A stretch of DNA of 64,000 nt from Desmodus rotundus (GCF_022682495.2 NC_071390.1:166805220-166869219), one strand, 5' to 3'. Shown: positions 1 to 11,719, numbered from the stretch's first letter. The notes: generated from the sequence alone by a model not told the origin. Made by a program: numbers and translations.

Positions 1-819
1 AGTTCACTGGAGGGGACAAAGAGATATCACAAGCAATAGCTCACATTTGGGATTAACTGTGGAATCCAAGGCAAATCCACAGTCATTCTGAGGGAAGCTC
101 ACTTCTTTCCTTCTGGCCAGGTGACAAAACTCACAATAAAGCATTTGTTTTGAAAATAAAACACTAGCGAGGGTACTCTGCACTGCACAGTGCCCCAGGT
201 GTAGAATTCAGAGACCTAAATGCAGCTCTCAGCTTTGTCACCAACCTGGACATTGGGTAAGACTCCATGTGTCTGAACCTCTGAATCTGGGAAATGGAGT
301 TGGACCCATGTTCCCTCAGTCCCTTCTCTGAGCTCTGACGTGTTAATTCTGGGCTTGTCCTCGTACTTTCTCCTCCCCCACTGGATTCATAGTCTCAGAC
401 CCCAACAACTGGAGTCCCTGCTAATTGGCAGTGTGTGGGGGCACCACTCCCCAAGGCAGGGAACAGAGCCTTCATTTCTTTTGTACATCTTCCCACGGAA
501 CACACAGTCCCCAATCCTGCACAAGCTGCCTCCCCCTCACTCTACCTCCTCCTTCGACTTCTCCAGGATGTTCACTTCTGCCTCTGGCCTCACAGTGATA
601 GGTGTCTTGCGGTCATCTATTTTCTAAGTTGCTGCATGAGTCTCTGAAGACTGTGGATACTGGAGGTGATGCCAGGCTAGAGACTGGTCTGGAGACCCAG
701 AGTGTTTAGTGTACTCAGGGACTTGCAACCCCCCTAAACTGGGGTTCATATCCTTAGGGAAGTCCTCAAGCCTGTCCTGCAAAGTGCTTCCCTTCCTCAA
801 TCCACATTCCTAGAGTGCT
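1..819. other. Unassigned sequence with a MIR fragment
   Basis: No exon-like signal is seen. Roughly 205-300 reads like the middle of a MIR SINE (loss of a 'TGTGACCTTGGGCAAGT'-type core, then 'CTCTGAATCTGGGAAATGGAG'). The rest, including a C-rich stretch at 340-640, is not recognised. Confidence 0.4.
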
Positions 820-1655
820 CAGATTGTCTCCTCCCCCTGGCCTCAAATGATTGGACCAGAAGTAGACACCTGATCTGAACTGGACCAATTAGTTCCTTGC
901 CTTGGAAGTTTATGGGAGGCTTTGCTTTTTTGTTTTTGGTTTTGTTTTTTTGGCCTGGAAAGTTGACATTGTGCTAACATTCAGTCCTGCTGTGGTTGAA
1001 CCGATCAAGAAATCCTGAGGTTGTGGACAGCCATTCTCTACTCAGGATGCAGAGAAAGTCAGTTTCCAGGCAAAGAGATTGATGAATGAAGAGGAAATAT
1101 AAAGAAGACTCCAAAGGACACTTTGAGACAGTCTTGAGGGCATTCCTGTCCTGGTCAGTTCATGGTCAAGAGCTGGCAAAGTGCAGGTGTGTGTAGTTTT
1201 GGTTGTCCAGAATTCATTGCCTTCCAAAACATGCCCTTTTTTCCTTTTGGGGAGTGACCTTTCTTCACTGTGAGTCACCTTACAGGGACAAATCATTCCA
1301 GGGACCCGCCTCCCTATGTTATGGGGGAGCCAGCCCCTTCTGCCCCACCCCAGGAACTGCTGTGTATAGGAGCATGTCCTGAGCTGGGCAAATGCAGTGG
1401 CCTCTCCCAGGACATGAATCTGGGCAAGTGACTGACAGGGTCCATTCACCCCAGTGACCAAGATGGTGGCTGCCTACCCGGGGGGCTGCAGCTGGACCTC
1501 CTGGCTTTGCCCCTCCAGTCTGCCTTGGGGCCAGCACCATCTGCAGTCGGGCAGCTCTGGGTGCCGCATTGGTCTTCCTTAGATTCCCTTTGTTTTAGCA
1601 GAACCAGAGTCAGTTTCTCTTATGTGCAACTAAGAGGTCCTGGCTGATACTTAGT
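820..1655 (+). repeat. Probable MLT1-type (ERVL-MaLR) LTR relic
   Basis: The left part (about 840-910) has the motif order 'ATTGGACCAG...GTAGACACCTGATC...GGACCAATTAG', typical of an MLT1-like LTR start. The right end (1585-1655) has 'CAGAGTCAGTTTCTCTTATGTGCAAC' followed by 'CCTGGCTGATAC', like the MLT1 3' end. The middle is too diverged to align by eye. A GT-rich interruption lies at 925-950. An unrelated pair of fragments is possible. Confidence 0.4.
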
Positions 1656-1754
1656 TACACCACCTGCTTGGGTTCCATGAGACAACCCGTATGCACCGCT
1701 TGAGTGAGCTCAAGTGAATTCCCATTTCTTGTGACCAAGAGTCCTTATAGGCTA

Positions 1755-2110
1755 GAGGTGAACCCTGGGCAAATTATACTTTATCTCTCTGAGTCTGTTT
1801 CCTTAACCAGAAAAGGACACTTCTGATTCCTACTGGGCAGAGAAATGGGAAGGATAAAATGAAGCAGCGATAACAAAGGTGATAAAGAACAAATGTTGAT
1901 AATTCTTAACATGTTCCATGAGTTGCTCCAAGAGGCTACAGGTAGTGTGACACGTTCATCCCTCACAGCAACCCTCTGAAGTACATACTTTTAGCCTCAT
2001 TGTAAAGATTAGGAAATTGAAGAATGAAGAGGCTGAGTACTTTTCCCAAAGCCACACAGCTAACAAGGGCCAGGGTGCCCCACTCATGTTTGTTCTTCAG
2101 TCGACGATAG
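1755..2110 (+). repeat. MIR/MIRb SINE fragments
   Basis: Two MIR-class pieces. At 1755-1870 is 'CCCTGGGCAAATTATACTTTATCTCTCTGAGTC'. At about 1885-2110 is the 'ACAGCAACCCTCTGAAGTA...GGAAATTGAAG...CCAAAGCCACACAGCTAACAAG' pattern. Both are old tRNA-derived mammalian SINE sequence in forward orientation. Confidence 0.65.
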
Positions 2111-2289
2111 CCGACGTGTGTTCTAGTCAAAAGATCGAACAAGCCCAAGAAGTGAGTTTATGATTTGGGTAATGGCCCACTTGTGAAGGAGGGATTATTC
2201 AGGATTCCACCAGAACAATAACTAATTGACTGTGGAAGGTCATTGCAAAATGTAAATTCACTCAGCCTTCCTTCCTCTCCCTTTACACA

Positions 2290-2880
2290 ATCCTGCCAGA
2301 GATCTCTCCATTCCCATGGCTTCAATTGTTGCCCCCAACTCTGCCTCGGGCTCAGGCCTCTCTCCTGAGAATCAGCACATCCACGCAACTGCCTGTGGGG
2401 TATCTGTACTTCCATAGCCTTTGGGTACCCCAAACTCAGCTTGGCTTGCCATAAACACTGCATCTTTACCCCAAGCCTGCTCTGCCTCTAGAGCGTCCTG
2501 TTTCAGTGAATAATGTCATCATCCTCTAAGCTTCCTAAACCAGCTGCCTGGGAGTCCCTCACTTCCTCCCTCTCCCCAAAACCAATCAATGCACCACTAA
2601 ACCCAATCTACTCTGCTTGGAGCATCCTCCTCTCTCCACTCTCTGGACCAGACCATCACTCTTGCCGTCACACAGCTGCTGACCTCCAGTCTCTCACACC
2701 CTTCCCTCCAACCCACATTGCTACCAAAGGAAGGGATGGTTCTAAAATACAAATCTGGCCGGTGTGGCTTTGCCTAATTTTCGGTGGCTTCCTCTTGACC
2801 CCAAATAAAGTCCAAATTCCTTTTTATGGCTTATGAACTTTATGACTCTCTGATCTAGACCCTGCCTACCCTCCAATTTT
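2290..2880 (+). repeat. L2 LINE fragment (distal ORF2 / 3' region)
   Basis: The order of motifs matches the distal part of L2: 'CTCAGTGAATAATGTCATCATC', 'GGGAGTCCCTCACTTCCTCC', a paired 'CTGGACCAGACCATCACTCTTGCC', and 'AAATAAAGTCCAAATTCC...CTGATCTAGACCCTGCC'. The reading frame is destroyed. Sequence at 2111-2289 is not recognised. Confidence 0.6.
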
Positions 2881-2944
2881 AAATCTTGAGATTTTCTCTC
2901 TGACCCTTCCTGCTTCAGACAGGGAGTGCTAAACATTCCCCTGG

Positions 2945-3290
2945 GTTTTTCACTATTCATTTACTTTATTCATTCAACAAATATTTACCTGGCCCCTGCT
3001 GTGAGCCAGGCTCTGGGAGTACAATAAGACACATACGACTTCTGCTCTTACGTGGCCTACACCGGGCTGGTTGACTCTGTTTCATCTTTGAGATCTCAGC
3101 TTAAACATCAGTTCCTGAAGGAAATGTGCCCTGTCCTCTAAACCAGGTTAAGTCCCTTGGTGTGTGTCCTTAACCTCTTTCTCTCCTGCCCATGGGTGCA
3201 GGCACTGGCTGTCTTGCTCACCTCTGTATCCCCAAACCTCGTACATAATAGACATTTAATCAATAGTTGATAAATGAATAAACACGTGAA
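2945..3290. repeat. Two L2 3' end fragments in opposite orientation
   Basis: 2955-3060 is a reverse L2 end ('ATTCATTCAACAAATATTTACCTGG...GCTCTGGGAGTACAATAAGACAC'). 3070-3290 is a forward L2 3' end ('GAGATCTCAGCTTAAACATCAG...TCCCCAAACCTCGTACATAATAGACA...TGATAAATGAATAAAC'). Their head-to-head arrangement indicates two independent old fragments. Confidence 0.6.
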
Positions 3291-3342
3291 TGAATAGCAT
3301 TATACTCAGTAAGTACTCCTACTTCTGGTTTTCCTACATGAC

Positions 3343-3369
3343 TGTAAGCTTTATTTATTTATTATCAAT

Positions 3370-3442
<73 letters not shown>

Positions 3443-3585
3443 GAAGGGAGAGAAACATCTATTTTTTGTTCCACTTAGCTATGCATTCATTGGTTGATTC
3501 TTGTATGTGCCCTGACCAGAGACTGAACATGCAATCTTGGTGTACCACAAAGAAGCTCTAAACAACTGAGCTACCCAGTTGGGTC
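3343..3585 (-). mobile_element. Ves-type tRNA-derived SINE with expanded (GA)n
   Basis: Read on the minus strand it starts with a tRNA-like head containing 'GTAGCTCAGTTG' (A-box-like), then 'CATACAAGAATCAACCAATGAATGCATAGC' in pieces. It continues through 'AAATAGATGTTTCTC' into a (CT)n body and a T/A-rich end. This is the Ves SINE layout known from bats. The body is an unusually long, nearly pure GA run at 3372-3445. No clear target-site duplication was found. It carries no coding capacity and depends on L1 enzymes for movement. Confidence 0.8.
3372..3445. repeat. (GA)n microsatellite inside a Ves SINE
   Basis: About 70 bases of almost uninterrupted GA dinucleotides with three single-base GG interruptions. 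It arises from the CT-rich body of the SINE and is likely length-polymorphic. Confidence 0.95.
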
Positions 3586-4477
3586 TTATTTACTTTTTTT
3601 TAAATAAGAAAGATCACGTCATGTTTATATTTTTCTCCCAATAGCTCCCACATTCGTACTCGATGAGTCTTGGTTGAATGGATGCACAAGTGTGTCTCCA
3701 CATAGGACAGTAAGAGACAGTAAGGATGGTCAAAGCAGGAAGGCAGCCTCTTTAGGAGACTGAGGCTTGTGGGGACCCCTGGAATCTACAATGGCATGAT
3801 CGGATTATTTACAGAGGGTCATAGAGACCTCTTGGGTCTCAGTGCTTGCTGTACAGTGGAATCAGGTGGAAGTGTTGCAAATTACTGATACCCAGGCCTC
3901 TCTCCCAGAGACTTCAGTCCAGTCTGACTGGGCCGAGGCTTGGGCAATGGACGTTTTTTAAAGCTTCCCAGGTAATTCTAACATGCAGCCAGGACCAGGA
4001 AGGGTAGGAGCCTCCTGGAGTTTGTAAGGCCTTGGCCAGATCTAGGTGCTCAGGTATGTAGATAATCTCTTAGGGATTCCTGGGTATTGGACATAGACCA
4101 AGACTTATGGTGTAATCCGAGGTGAAACCAAGGGAATGAAGCCCGGGAAAGAAACCAGGTCCAATGAACTATCCCTCCTAGTTATACACTTGAATGAGTG
4201 AATGAATGAATGAGCCTTTCTATAATGGGCAAGAGCAGGTCCTTTGTACTGTGAGCTCACTGGCAATAACTTTATGGATAATCAAGCTAGTACTTAGTCA
4301 AAGGGCAACCATGAAAAAAAAAATCTTGAAGAGGTTAAACAATATTAAACCGGTGGAACCTTCTGATTGCACGGACCACCCGCAGGGGCTGCAGGGCCAT
4401 CCTCTCGTTCATTTATTGATCACCTATCACATGCCGAGCACTGTTCTAGATGCTGGGAAGGGTACTTGTTAAAGGGG
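3586..4477. other. Mostly unassigned; MER5A-like and L2 pieces
   Basis: About 3832-3995 resembles MER5A, a short hAT-Charlie element ('AGTGGAATCAGGTGGAAGTG...AAATTACTGATACCCAGGCC...AGCTTCCCAGGTAATTCTAACATGCAG'). 4190-4212 is a short (TGAA)n tract. 4405-4465 is a reverse L2 end ('TCATTTATTGATCACCTATCAC...CTGTTCTAGATGCTGGGAAG'). The rest shows nothing recognisable. Confidence 0.5.
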
Positions 4478-4840
4478 CTAAATTGTGTTCACCCAAAATT
4501 CATGTGTTGAAATTCTAACCACAAGTATCTTAGAATGTGGTCGTACTTGGAGACAAGATTTTCAAAGATGTAATTAAATTAAAGTGATGTCATTAGGGGT
4601 GACCCTAACCCAATCTAATGGGTGTCCTTATGAGACGAGCAGATTAGGACACAGATGTGGACACAGGGGAACGCTACTCATCACTCATCCACTCATCAAG
4701 GAGAGAGGCCTCAGGAGAAACCAGCCCATGACACCTCGATTTCCGACCTCTAGCCTCCAGAACTGTGAGAAAATACATTTCTGCTTAAGCCCCCCAGTCT
4801 GTGGTACTTTATTCAGCAGCCATAGAAATGTAATGGGCAG
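4478..4840 (+). mobile_element. MLT1-like MaLR solo LTR
   Basis: Motifs in MLT1 order: 'AATTGTGTTCACCCAAAATTC', 'GAATGTGGTCGTACTTGGAG', 'AAGATGTAATTAAATTAAAG', 'GGTGTCCTTATGAGACGAGC', 'CTAGCCTCCAGAACTGTGAG', and a terminal 'CCCCAGTCTGTGGTACTTTATTCAGCAGCC'-type tail. It is a solo LTR of an ancient non-autonomous ERVL-related retrotransposon, without flanking internal sequence. Confidence 0.7.
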
Positions 4841-4879
4841 CTGTAAACAAGCCGGAGTCCCTGTTTCCTAATGCATATA

Positions 4880-5215
4880 ACAGTATTTCCTGAGGGCTGA
4901 GGGAGAGCTTTTTACATATTTACCTACTGCTATTTGGGGAGGGGGGGCTTGATCCGAAGGACTTGGGCCCTCTACTGCTATTCTTCAAAGCTATGGAGCC
5001 TCTGTTGAAGTTAAAATCCACATTCATTGAAAGAGTTACTTAATTCTAAGTGGCATATATTTTGTCCTCAAACTCTCAGTTTATCTGGGTTAAACTAGCC
5101 TGTCTTTAACAATTCTCTAATACTTGCTAAGCAACATTGTATAAACAACTGAAAAGAGGCACTGGGCTCAGCACCTTCCCCCAGCAGAAATATCTGGCTA
5201 GAACTGAGCAACATT
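4880..5215 (+). repeat. Unidentified dispersed repeat, copy 1
   Basis: Aligns by eye, without a tool, with 13350-13640. Shared blocks include 'CTGAGGGCTGAG / CTGAAGGCTGAG', 'TTTTTACATAT / TTTTTGCATAT', 'TTCAAAGCTATG' in both, 'TTGAAAGAGTTACTTAATTC / TTGAAAGAGTTCCTTAATTC', 'TTCTCTAATACT / TTTTCTAACACT', and 'GGGCTCAGCACCTTCCCC / GGGCTCAGAACCTTCCCC'. I do not recognise the family. It has no long open frame. Confidence 0.6.
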
Positions 5216-6190
5216 GCTATACAATATTTTATTTTTCCCATTATGTGTATTTTCAAGGTTACTCGTATTTAATAGCAAGTGATAATGAGTTTCCATTTGC
5301 AGCAATAATAGGAGGTTTTCCTTTCAAGAAAAATTGGCAAATAACAAGTGATTAGACTTTAAGAATAAATACTCAATAAATAATAGCAATGTAGTTTGTG
5401 TACAAGGTAAAAATCATGATGCAGGTTTATAAATTATAAAAGATTGGAAGCCACCGAATAAAGCAATTTCATAAAAATTGCTAGTTTCATTATTTTCACT
5501 AATTCACTCATTTTTTTTATTCCACCAACACTGACTGAGCACATACTAGCTTCCAGGCATTGTGCAAAGTGTTTTCTCATAGAACATCTTACCTAATTGC
5601 ATAAATATGTGAGGAGACAGGAACCACGTCTGCCCCACGCATCGCTGTGTCCTCAGCACTTACACGGTGCAAAGGCTCTAAAAACATTGCTTTTGAATGA
5701 TATGTGCACATTTTTGCATCAAGATCTAACATATTCAAATCCCAAGTGCAGGTCACTAAGAATTAGCTGAAACAAAGGGTCAGTTAATTGATTTTATCTA
5801 CTTCCCTGGTTATATTCTCTTAAAAAAGTATTGTTGTGGGGAAAGTGTTTGTCATTCGACGAGAGATATTGGGTGAGCTGCCTTGTAACCAGCAATGGGT
5901 CTCTCTTCCCATATGTCAGCCATCCATCATCCATCATCCATCCACCCATCTCTCTCCACCATCTCTCCATCCATCCATTCATCCAATAAAAAACCTTTGG
6001 GGAAAATAAAAACAAAACAGGAAACCTACATCTTTCTCCTGAGAAAATTGGGTTGGCATCCTCAGAGCAAGTGATAGAATTCTGCCAATCGCCAGCTGAG
6101 GATAGGTGAAGCTGGCTACCACTGACCTCTGTACCCCCCACCCCACCCCAGGGGACAATTCTAGTTCCCCCACAACCCTCAAGCCCTGTG
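5216..6190. other. Unassigned, with L2 pieces and a (CATC)n tract
   Basis: 5500-5590 looks like a reverse L2 end ('CCACCAACACTGACTGAGCACATACTAG'). 5600-5700 looks like a forward L2 tail ('TGTCCTCAGCACTTACACGGTGC'). 5920-5990 is an imperfect CATC/CCAT microsatellite. 5340-5480 is AT-rich. No gene-like signal is seen. Confidence 0.45.
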
Positions 6191-6194
6191 GGGC

Positions 6195-6415
6195 CTCAGC
6201 CCTGGTAATTAAGAGTTTGGAATTTGTGACAGGGTTTGCGGTTGGATTTCCAGCTCTACCAATAATGACTTGTGGGCTCCCTGTGCCTCGGTTTCCTCAT
6301 CAATAAACCTGGAAATACAGTAACATAAAAGAGGATTAAATAAAAATGAACAAGCTATTAGAACATCTTTCATATGGTCAGTGTTCCACATATTTCAGTC
6401 ATTGTTATTACTACC
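6195..6415 (+). repeat. MIRb SINE
   Basis: Core and 3' MIR motifs are visible: 'GGTTGGATTTCCAGCTCTACCAATAATGACTTGTGGGCTCC', 'GCCTCGGTTTCCTCATCAATAAA', 'AGGATTAAATAAAAATGAAC' and 'GTCATTGTTATTACTAC'. Confidence 0.75.
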
Positions 6416-6709
6416 TGGAAGGACTGGCCTGTTTTAAAGGACAAAACTCATGCTCTTCAAGGCCAAGCTATTCATCTGGGATTTAGAATTGAGGCACATT
6501 CCAATTGCGTAATAGTTTCCCAGACAAGACTATGGGATTCTGGGGAAGAAATAACAGCAGACCTGCCTGTGGTCACTTTCTGTTTGGGAGATAAAGAAAG
6601 GAAGTCACTCCGTCAAGGCCAAGGTATGACTACACTACCTATGGAGGAGACAGCAGGTATTGATTCAACATTGCTGACTGGTTTCCGCTCTGTCCTACCA
6701 GGTCAGTTG

Positions 6710-7060
6710 TTCAGCTGTGGCTGTCATTCTAAGTCCTTAGCTTGACATGCAAAGCCCCATCTAATTTAGCCTGACCTACTTGCAGCGTCCAACTTTGCCT
6801 CCCACTATTCCCTTTCTGGAAACTTCCACTCCAGACAGACTGCTTTACTTACTTGCCACTAAAAATGTCACACAGGGTCCTGCTCCCATTCTTCTGCTTG
6901 TGCTGTTCCCTAAGACTTGGTCACCTCCCCACCCCGCCCCCCAACACTGCTCTCTACTTAGATAAATTATAAGGCCCCTTGGGGCTTCCAAATCCCATTG
7001 CATCTTTCTTAAAGCCTCATGGGATGTCCTCAGGTACAGGGATCCCCCCTTCCTCAATCT
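6710..7060 (+). repeat. L2 LINE 3' fragment
   Basis: The L2 distal pattern 'GCAAAGCCCCATCTAATTTAGCCTGACCTACTTGCAGCG', 'CCACTATTCC', 'CTGCTTGTGCTGTTCCCTAAGACTTGGTCACC' and 'CCCATTGCATCTTTCTTAAAGCCTCA' is readable. The coding frame is lost. 6416-6709 and 7061-7333 are not recognised. Confidence 0.6.
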
Positions 7061-7333
7061 CGCTAATAACAGTATTGAAGGTAAAACAGCCATCAGCCTT
7101 TGGGCACAATTACATATAATTACAATAACTTCTGTTTCTACCCATGATGAGAAACTAATGGTAAACTAGCCTTCCCACCACAAAAAAAAATCTGTACATA
7201 AAACTGGGCAAAATGTATGAGGTGACCATTTTTAGACACTTGACCACAGGAAAAAGAAAGAATTCCTCGTTAGGAGTCTAATTGATCTGGAGACTCAACA
7301 AAAAAGAACATTACGATGCCACTTGTATTATTG

Positions 7334-7826
7334 CCAGGGACGGTTAGTTTTATGCATGGACTTGACTGGGCTCAGAAACGCCCTCAGAGCCAGTGACGCA
7401 TTATTTCTTGGGTGTGCCTGTGAAGGTGCCTGAGAAGGTACTTCCTGGAGATATCAGCACTGGAGTGGGTGGAGTGGGTAAAGAAAGTCACCTTCACTAA
7501 TGTGGGTGCCATCACCTAGTCTGCTGAGGGCCCGAGTAGAACAAAAAGGCAGAGGAAGGGCGAACCTGCTCTCCCTGCTTGAGCTGAGACAGCTGTCTTC
7601 TGCCTCCGGAGATTAGCTCTCCTGGTTCTCAGGCCTTTGGACTTGGACTGAACTCTACCAATGACTTTCCTGTTCCCCAGCTTGCAGGGGACAGATCCTG
7701 TGTCTTCTCTGCCTCCGTAATCTCACAGGCCAATTCCTATGAGAGATACTCTTTCTTATCTCTCTCTCTGGCTTTCCATCCACCCTATTGACTCTGCTTC
7801 TCTGGAGAACCCTGACTAATAATTGC
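7334..7826 (+). mobile_element. MLT2-type ERVL solo LTR
   Basis: A nearly complete ERVL LTR of the MLT2 group. It begins 'GGACGGTTAGTTTTATGCATGG...CTTGACTGGGCTCAG' and continues with 'GGGTGTGCCTGTGAAGGTG' and 'CTAGTCTGCTGAGGGCCCGAGTAGAAC'. It then has 'AAAAAGGCAGAGGAAGGGCGAAC' and 'GGTTCTCAGGCCTTTGGACTTGGACTG', and ends 'CTTCTCTGGAGAACCCTGACTAATA'. No internal provirus sequence adjoins it, so it is a recombinational solo LTR. Confidence 0.85.
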
Positions 7827-7829
7827 TTC

Positions 7830-8520
7830 ACACTAGTTTTACCTAATTTTTTCATGTAGATAGTAAGCTCCTTAATGGCAGAATCCTTTCAATTCAATGA
7901 GCTCTCTCAGAGGGCTCCAAAACAGTCCTCTTTTTTCCTGAGATATCCAACATCATTTTTTGTTGCTTGCCCTCAAGGTTCCCATAACTCACCATCCATT
8001 AACTAGTGGTGGGAAAAAAATTGCATTAAGTTAAATAAATGCCACCAAGGACATTTTAACACTCACAGGTATAGCCAGGAGATTCTTCATAGATAGGACG
8101 TATTTGCTCGTATTTTGTATTTATCTTTCCTAAGTTCAACTATCCAGTCTGACCACAGTTATAAATGAATGTTAGGAGAATGGTTGCTGTAGGTGCTTCG
8201 ATGACAGAAAGAAAAGGGCTGAGAACCAGGCCAAGATGAAGTGAGAAAAGCCGTAAAACGCAGAGCCGAAACGTCAACAATCACAATGATTTGTGTAAAT
8301 GCACATTCAACAACTCCCGCACTCAGTAGGATGGGGTGGCAGTCCAGGATAAAAACCAGCACTCATGATGATGCCCTGGTTTATTCTGAGCAGCTTTAAT
8401 TTTCTGGTATCTTCTATCTACAGAAGGCAGGAAACCAAATAATTCATTTTAGTAATACTTCTAACCCAAACATCTACATTTAAAAAAAAAATATGAGGCT
8501 CTGTGAAATGTTCCCACCCC
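7830..8520. other. No recognisable feature
   Basis: Unique-looking, moderately AT-rich sequence. Only a short L2-like snippet ('GTAAGCTCCTTAATGGCAG', about 7862-7882) stands out. Confidence 0.4.
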
Positions 8521-8524
8521 ATGC

Positions 8525-8835
8525 ATTCATACATTCATTCAAGAAATATTCACTGAACACCCACCATAGACCAGCTCCGTCTAGCTGGTGAGGACAGAGG
8601 GGTGACCCAGGCATATGGGATCCTTGTTCCACTGGAGTTTATATTCTAGGTGGGGGAGAGACCTCCAGGAAATATTTAAATGAACAAAATAATGTCAAAT
8701 AGTAATAAGTGCTATAATATGTATAGAAATCATGTATCAGAATGACATGGTAGACACTGGATGGGGTGGGGGATAAATTATATTGGGTGGCCATGAAAGG
8801 CCTCACTGAGAAAGGGACATTTGAGGTCTTTCCCA
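8525..8835 (-). repeat. L2 LINE 3' end (reverse)
   Basis: Reads from the forward strand as the reverse of an L2 3' end: 'ATTCATTCAAGAAATATTCACTGAACACCC', 'CACTGGAGTTTATATTCTAGGTGGGGGAGAG', 'GTAATAAGTGCTATAATATG', and 'GGCCTCACTGAGAAAGGGACATTTGAGG'. Confidence 0.75.
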
Positions 8836-10384
8836 TCGTCCCTTCCTGCATTTGCATCCCACCCTCCAGGTGACCTCTCATGTCCCTTTCCAGCTGAGAC
8901 ACCCCTTGCCTCCTAGAGCCACTGACCAGCTTCCTTGAAGAGGGGAGAAGAAGATAACCACATTCCCTTGCTGAGGAGGCATGTCAAGAAACCTATGAGT
9001 TCGGGTTTCTAGAAGGAAGTTTTTGCAGCCAATCGGAAGGCTGTCCAAGTAGGCACCCAGGAAATGTCCACAACGGGTCACCGGCTCTCTGGGGAGAAGG
9101 CCATTTTATTCTCCCTGCTTTGGCAGCCAAGGCTCTGCCTGCACTCACCTGGAGTTGGTAATCAAACAGCCTCACCAATTCAGCAGAAGGTCTGAAGCTC
9201 GTTCAGCCTTGATGAGCGCTACCCCAGTCATCCGGAAATGACCTGGGCCACGGCTTTCCATGGCCTGGCACTGACACAGAGCTTAGTAGTCAGCAGCCCC
9301 TGAGGGACTCCTGCAGAGCTAGCCACCGTCCCAACCTGTGACTCCATTCTATCCCTTCCACTGCCAGCCTTCCTGGGAAGCGTACTTTTCTGTCCATGTG
9401 GACATCGGGCACCTTCCCCTAAAGGCTGGTTAAAAAACTGCCACCTGCTTCCAGCAAAACTGTTGGAACCGATTTCAGTTTTGCTTCACAAGCCTCGGGA
9501 ATGTGAGTCATCCCATTTAAGAAGATGCTTGGTTACGTTTTTAGAACCCCAATCCATTTGGTCATTCTTCAGTCCCTAGAGCACAGCCCATTTGAAATGG
9601 AGTCATCCCTGATCAAATATTGTGCTGGACAGGTCTGGTTTGGTTTGCTCAGAGCACCCAGAGATGGGTGCCTGTAAGAAATAATAATAGCAATTCCAAC
9701 ATATGAAGTCTCTCCGGCCAGCTTAGACCCCCTGGCTGAAGGGGACACATGCCCCTCGATACCTGGCCTCTGAGAAACCACCGTGTACAAGGCAGAGAGA
9801 GGGACAGCTATATCGCCAGGCCTCAGTGTACAATTCACCCTCCCCACCCTCCCAACCACGAAGGTGGGAGTAGTTAAAGACCAAGGTCACTGAGAAATTA
9901 CTTCCAAAGAGTTATTTCACAGGTCAGTAGAAAAATCTCTCACTCGATGTCCCCTGGCCAATGGCAGACAGAAGCAGCACTGCCAACGGAAGCTGTAAGA
10001 AAGCTGAGAAGTGGGAGCTCTGAGAAGGGGGCACCCCAGTCACTGTGGTTCCCACGCCTGTACCCCAAAGCCACACCAAAAAAAGCACATGGCTTGGGTG
10101 GTGGCGGCCCTAGGTGTCCTCATCACAACCTGAGAGAAAAGGAAGGGACAGGCTTTTCAAAAACAACTCTGGGTAACTTGAAAACTGGTGCGTATTTCAA
10201 CAGACAAGAACTCGCTGGCTACGGTCTATCAAGGGATTAGGTTTCCCCTGGAAGTGCCCGCTGTGATCTGGCATATATGAATACCTGAATAGTTTCCCTC
10301 CGTTGCTGCTCAGGTGGAGCTAAGGGGTCTAGAAAGTGTGAAATGAGATGTGGATGAGGTGTGGCTTAATGCTAATTACTGCTC
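8836..10384. other. No recognisable gene or repeat
   Basis: I see no family I recognise, no convincing exon and no long frame. The composition is ordinary. The open frames on either strand are under 100 codons and have no familiar motif. Confidence 0.4.
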
Positions 10385-10935
10385 AGGTGATGTTGTAGTA
10401 GAAACGATATGCCAGGTGCAGAGGGTCACCAGGGCGGAGAACCTAGCAACGGACAAAACTATAACACCTTGCTGGACACTCCCTTAAGTATTAACCCCTG
10501 GAAGATGACATCTAGGCTTCAGCTGTGTTTCAGCTCCAAGCCCAGAAAAGCAGCAAAACCAGACAAAGTGACACCATGGCTGCCATCAGGACCAGCTGCA
10601 TTGACTAAGGACCCCTTTGGCACCAACCAGTCCATGGAGATCACGAGGGGAAACACCTGCAAAGCTGGTGAATGTTCTACTGGGATTCTTCCCTAAGGCC
10701 TCCAGATAAAAGCCCGTGGAACAGTGTTCTCTATTTTCAGGAGCAGTCCAGGGCCTCTACTCCCTCTTTCATCCTGCAAGGCACGTATCTCCCTCCCTCT
10801 TTGTCCGAAGCTCCAGAGGCCCTTCTGCTACCTCTGTAACTTTCTAAATAAACTTCCCCTTATAATTTGAGTTCCTAATGCCTGGTGCCATTTTTCCACC
10901 CTAGCGATGATGCTGGGGCTTCCATATTCTTACAG
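10385..10935 (+). mobile_element. Probable solo LTR (ERV1-like)
   Basis: LTR logic is visible. A TATA-like 'ATAAAAG' (10706-10712) is followed about 140 bases later by an AATAAA polyadenylation signal (10847-10852). A G/T-poor U5-like segment then ends near 'CTTACA' at about 10935. The start near 'TGCTCAGG' (about 10380) is a guess. No target-site duplication was confirmed and no internal gene sequence is attached. Confidence 0.45.
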
Positions 10936-11719
10936 CTCCTGAAGTCAGAATCTGATTGGTGACTATTTGGAGGCTGCATCATAGAGTCTGGCCCACATGC
11001 TTTCTAAACAAGGGGCATATTATGGGCTGCCACCACTTTTCCTCTGTTAATCATTTCAAGGGTTCGCGTTATGCACATAAGGTGACTCTTAAGAAATTAA
11101 CCTATAATGGGTATTTTTTATTTCATATAAGTTAAATTTTTTGATTTGAGAGAGAGAGACATTGATTTGTTGCTCCACTAATTTATGCATTCATTGGTTG
11201 ACTCTCGTATGTGCCCTGACCGGGGATCGACCCCACAACCTTGATGTATCGGGGCAACCCTATTATGGGTAATTAAAAAAAATTTTTAACTTAAAGATTT
11301 AGCTTAACTTGACTAGAATCCTCCTTTCCCCGCCACCCTGACCTTTTCACTTAGTACTTGAGTTCGTCTATTGAATATGATAGTCTGTTAAAGGTGTAAG
11401 GAACATTTTTAAATAATTTGTTGATGAAGCCAGTGAAATTATTTCTATTTTTAAAAAACATATTTGTATTAGGATGATTGCCCTTGATTACAGAACTAGA
11501 AACAATTATACACTCAAAATTTCCTTTTCCCAAGTATTGTTTCCATTGCTTCCACTTCCTAGTTTTCCAGCTGTCAGGTAGAGCTGTCGCCATGCAGTGG
11601 CGAGAGTGGGGCCTGAGCTGATTCTAGAATCTGCCCTCTCCTCTCCAGGAGTGCCAGGCTCCACTGCTGTCTCTTAGGACCCAGTCATGTCTCACCAGGG
11701 CAGTGGGCAGTCCCACAAG
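10936..11719. other. Unassigned sequence around a Ves fragment
   Basis: Apart from the Ves piece entered separately (11133-11265), I recognise nothing here. 11275-11480 is AT-rich. Confidence 0.4.
11133..11265 (-). mobile_element. Ves-type SINE, partial
   Basis: Shows a short GA body ('GAGAGAGAGACATTGATTTG'), then 'TGCTCCACTAATTTATGCATTCATTGG' and 'GTGCCCTGACCGGGGATCGA', the Ves core. The tRNA head is incomplete at the right end ('GATGTATCGGGGCAACCC'), so this copy is truncated at its tRNA end. Confidence 0.8.
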
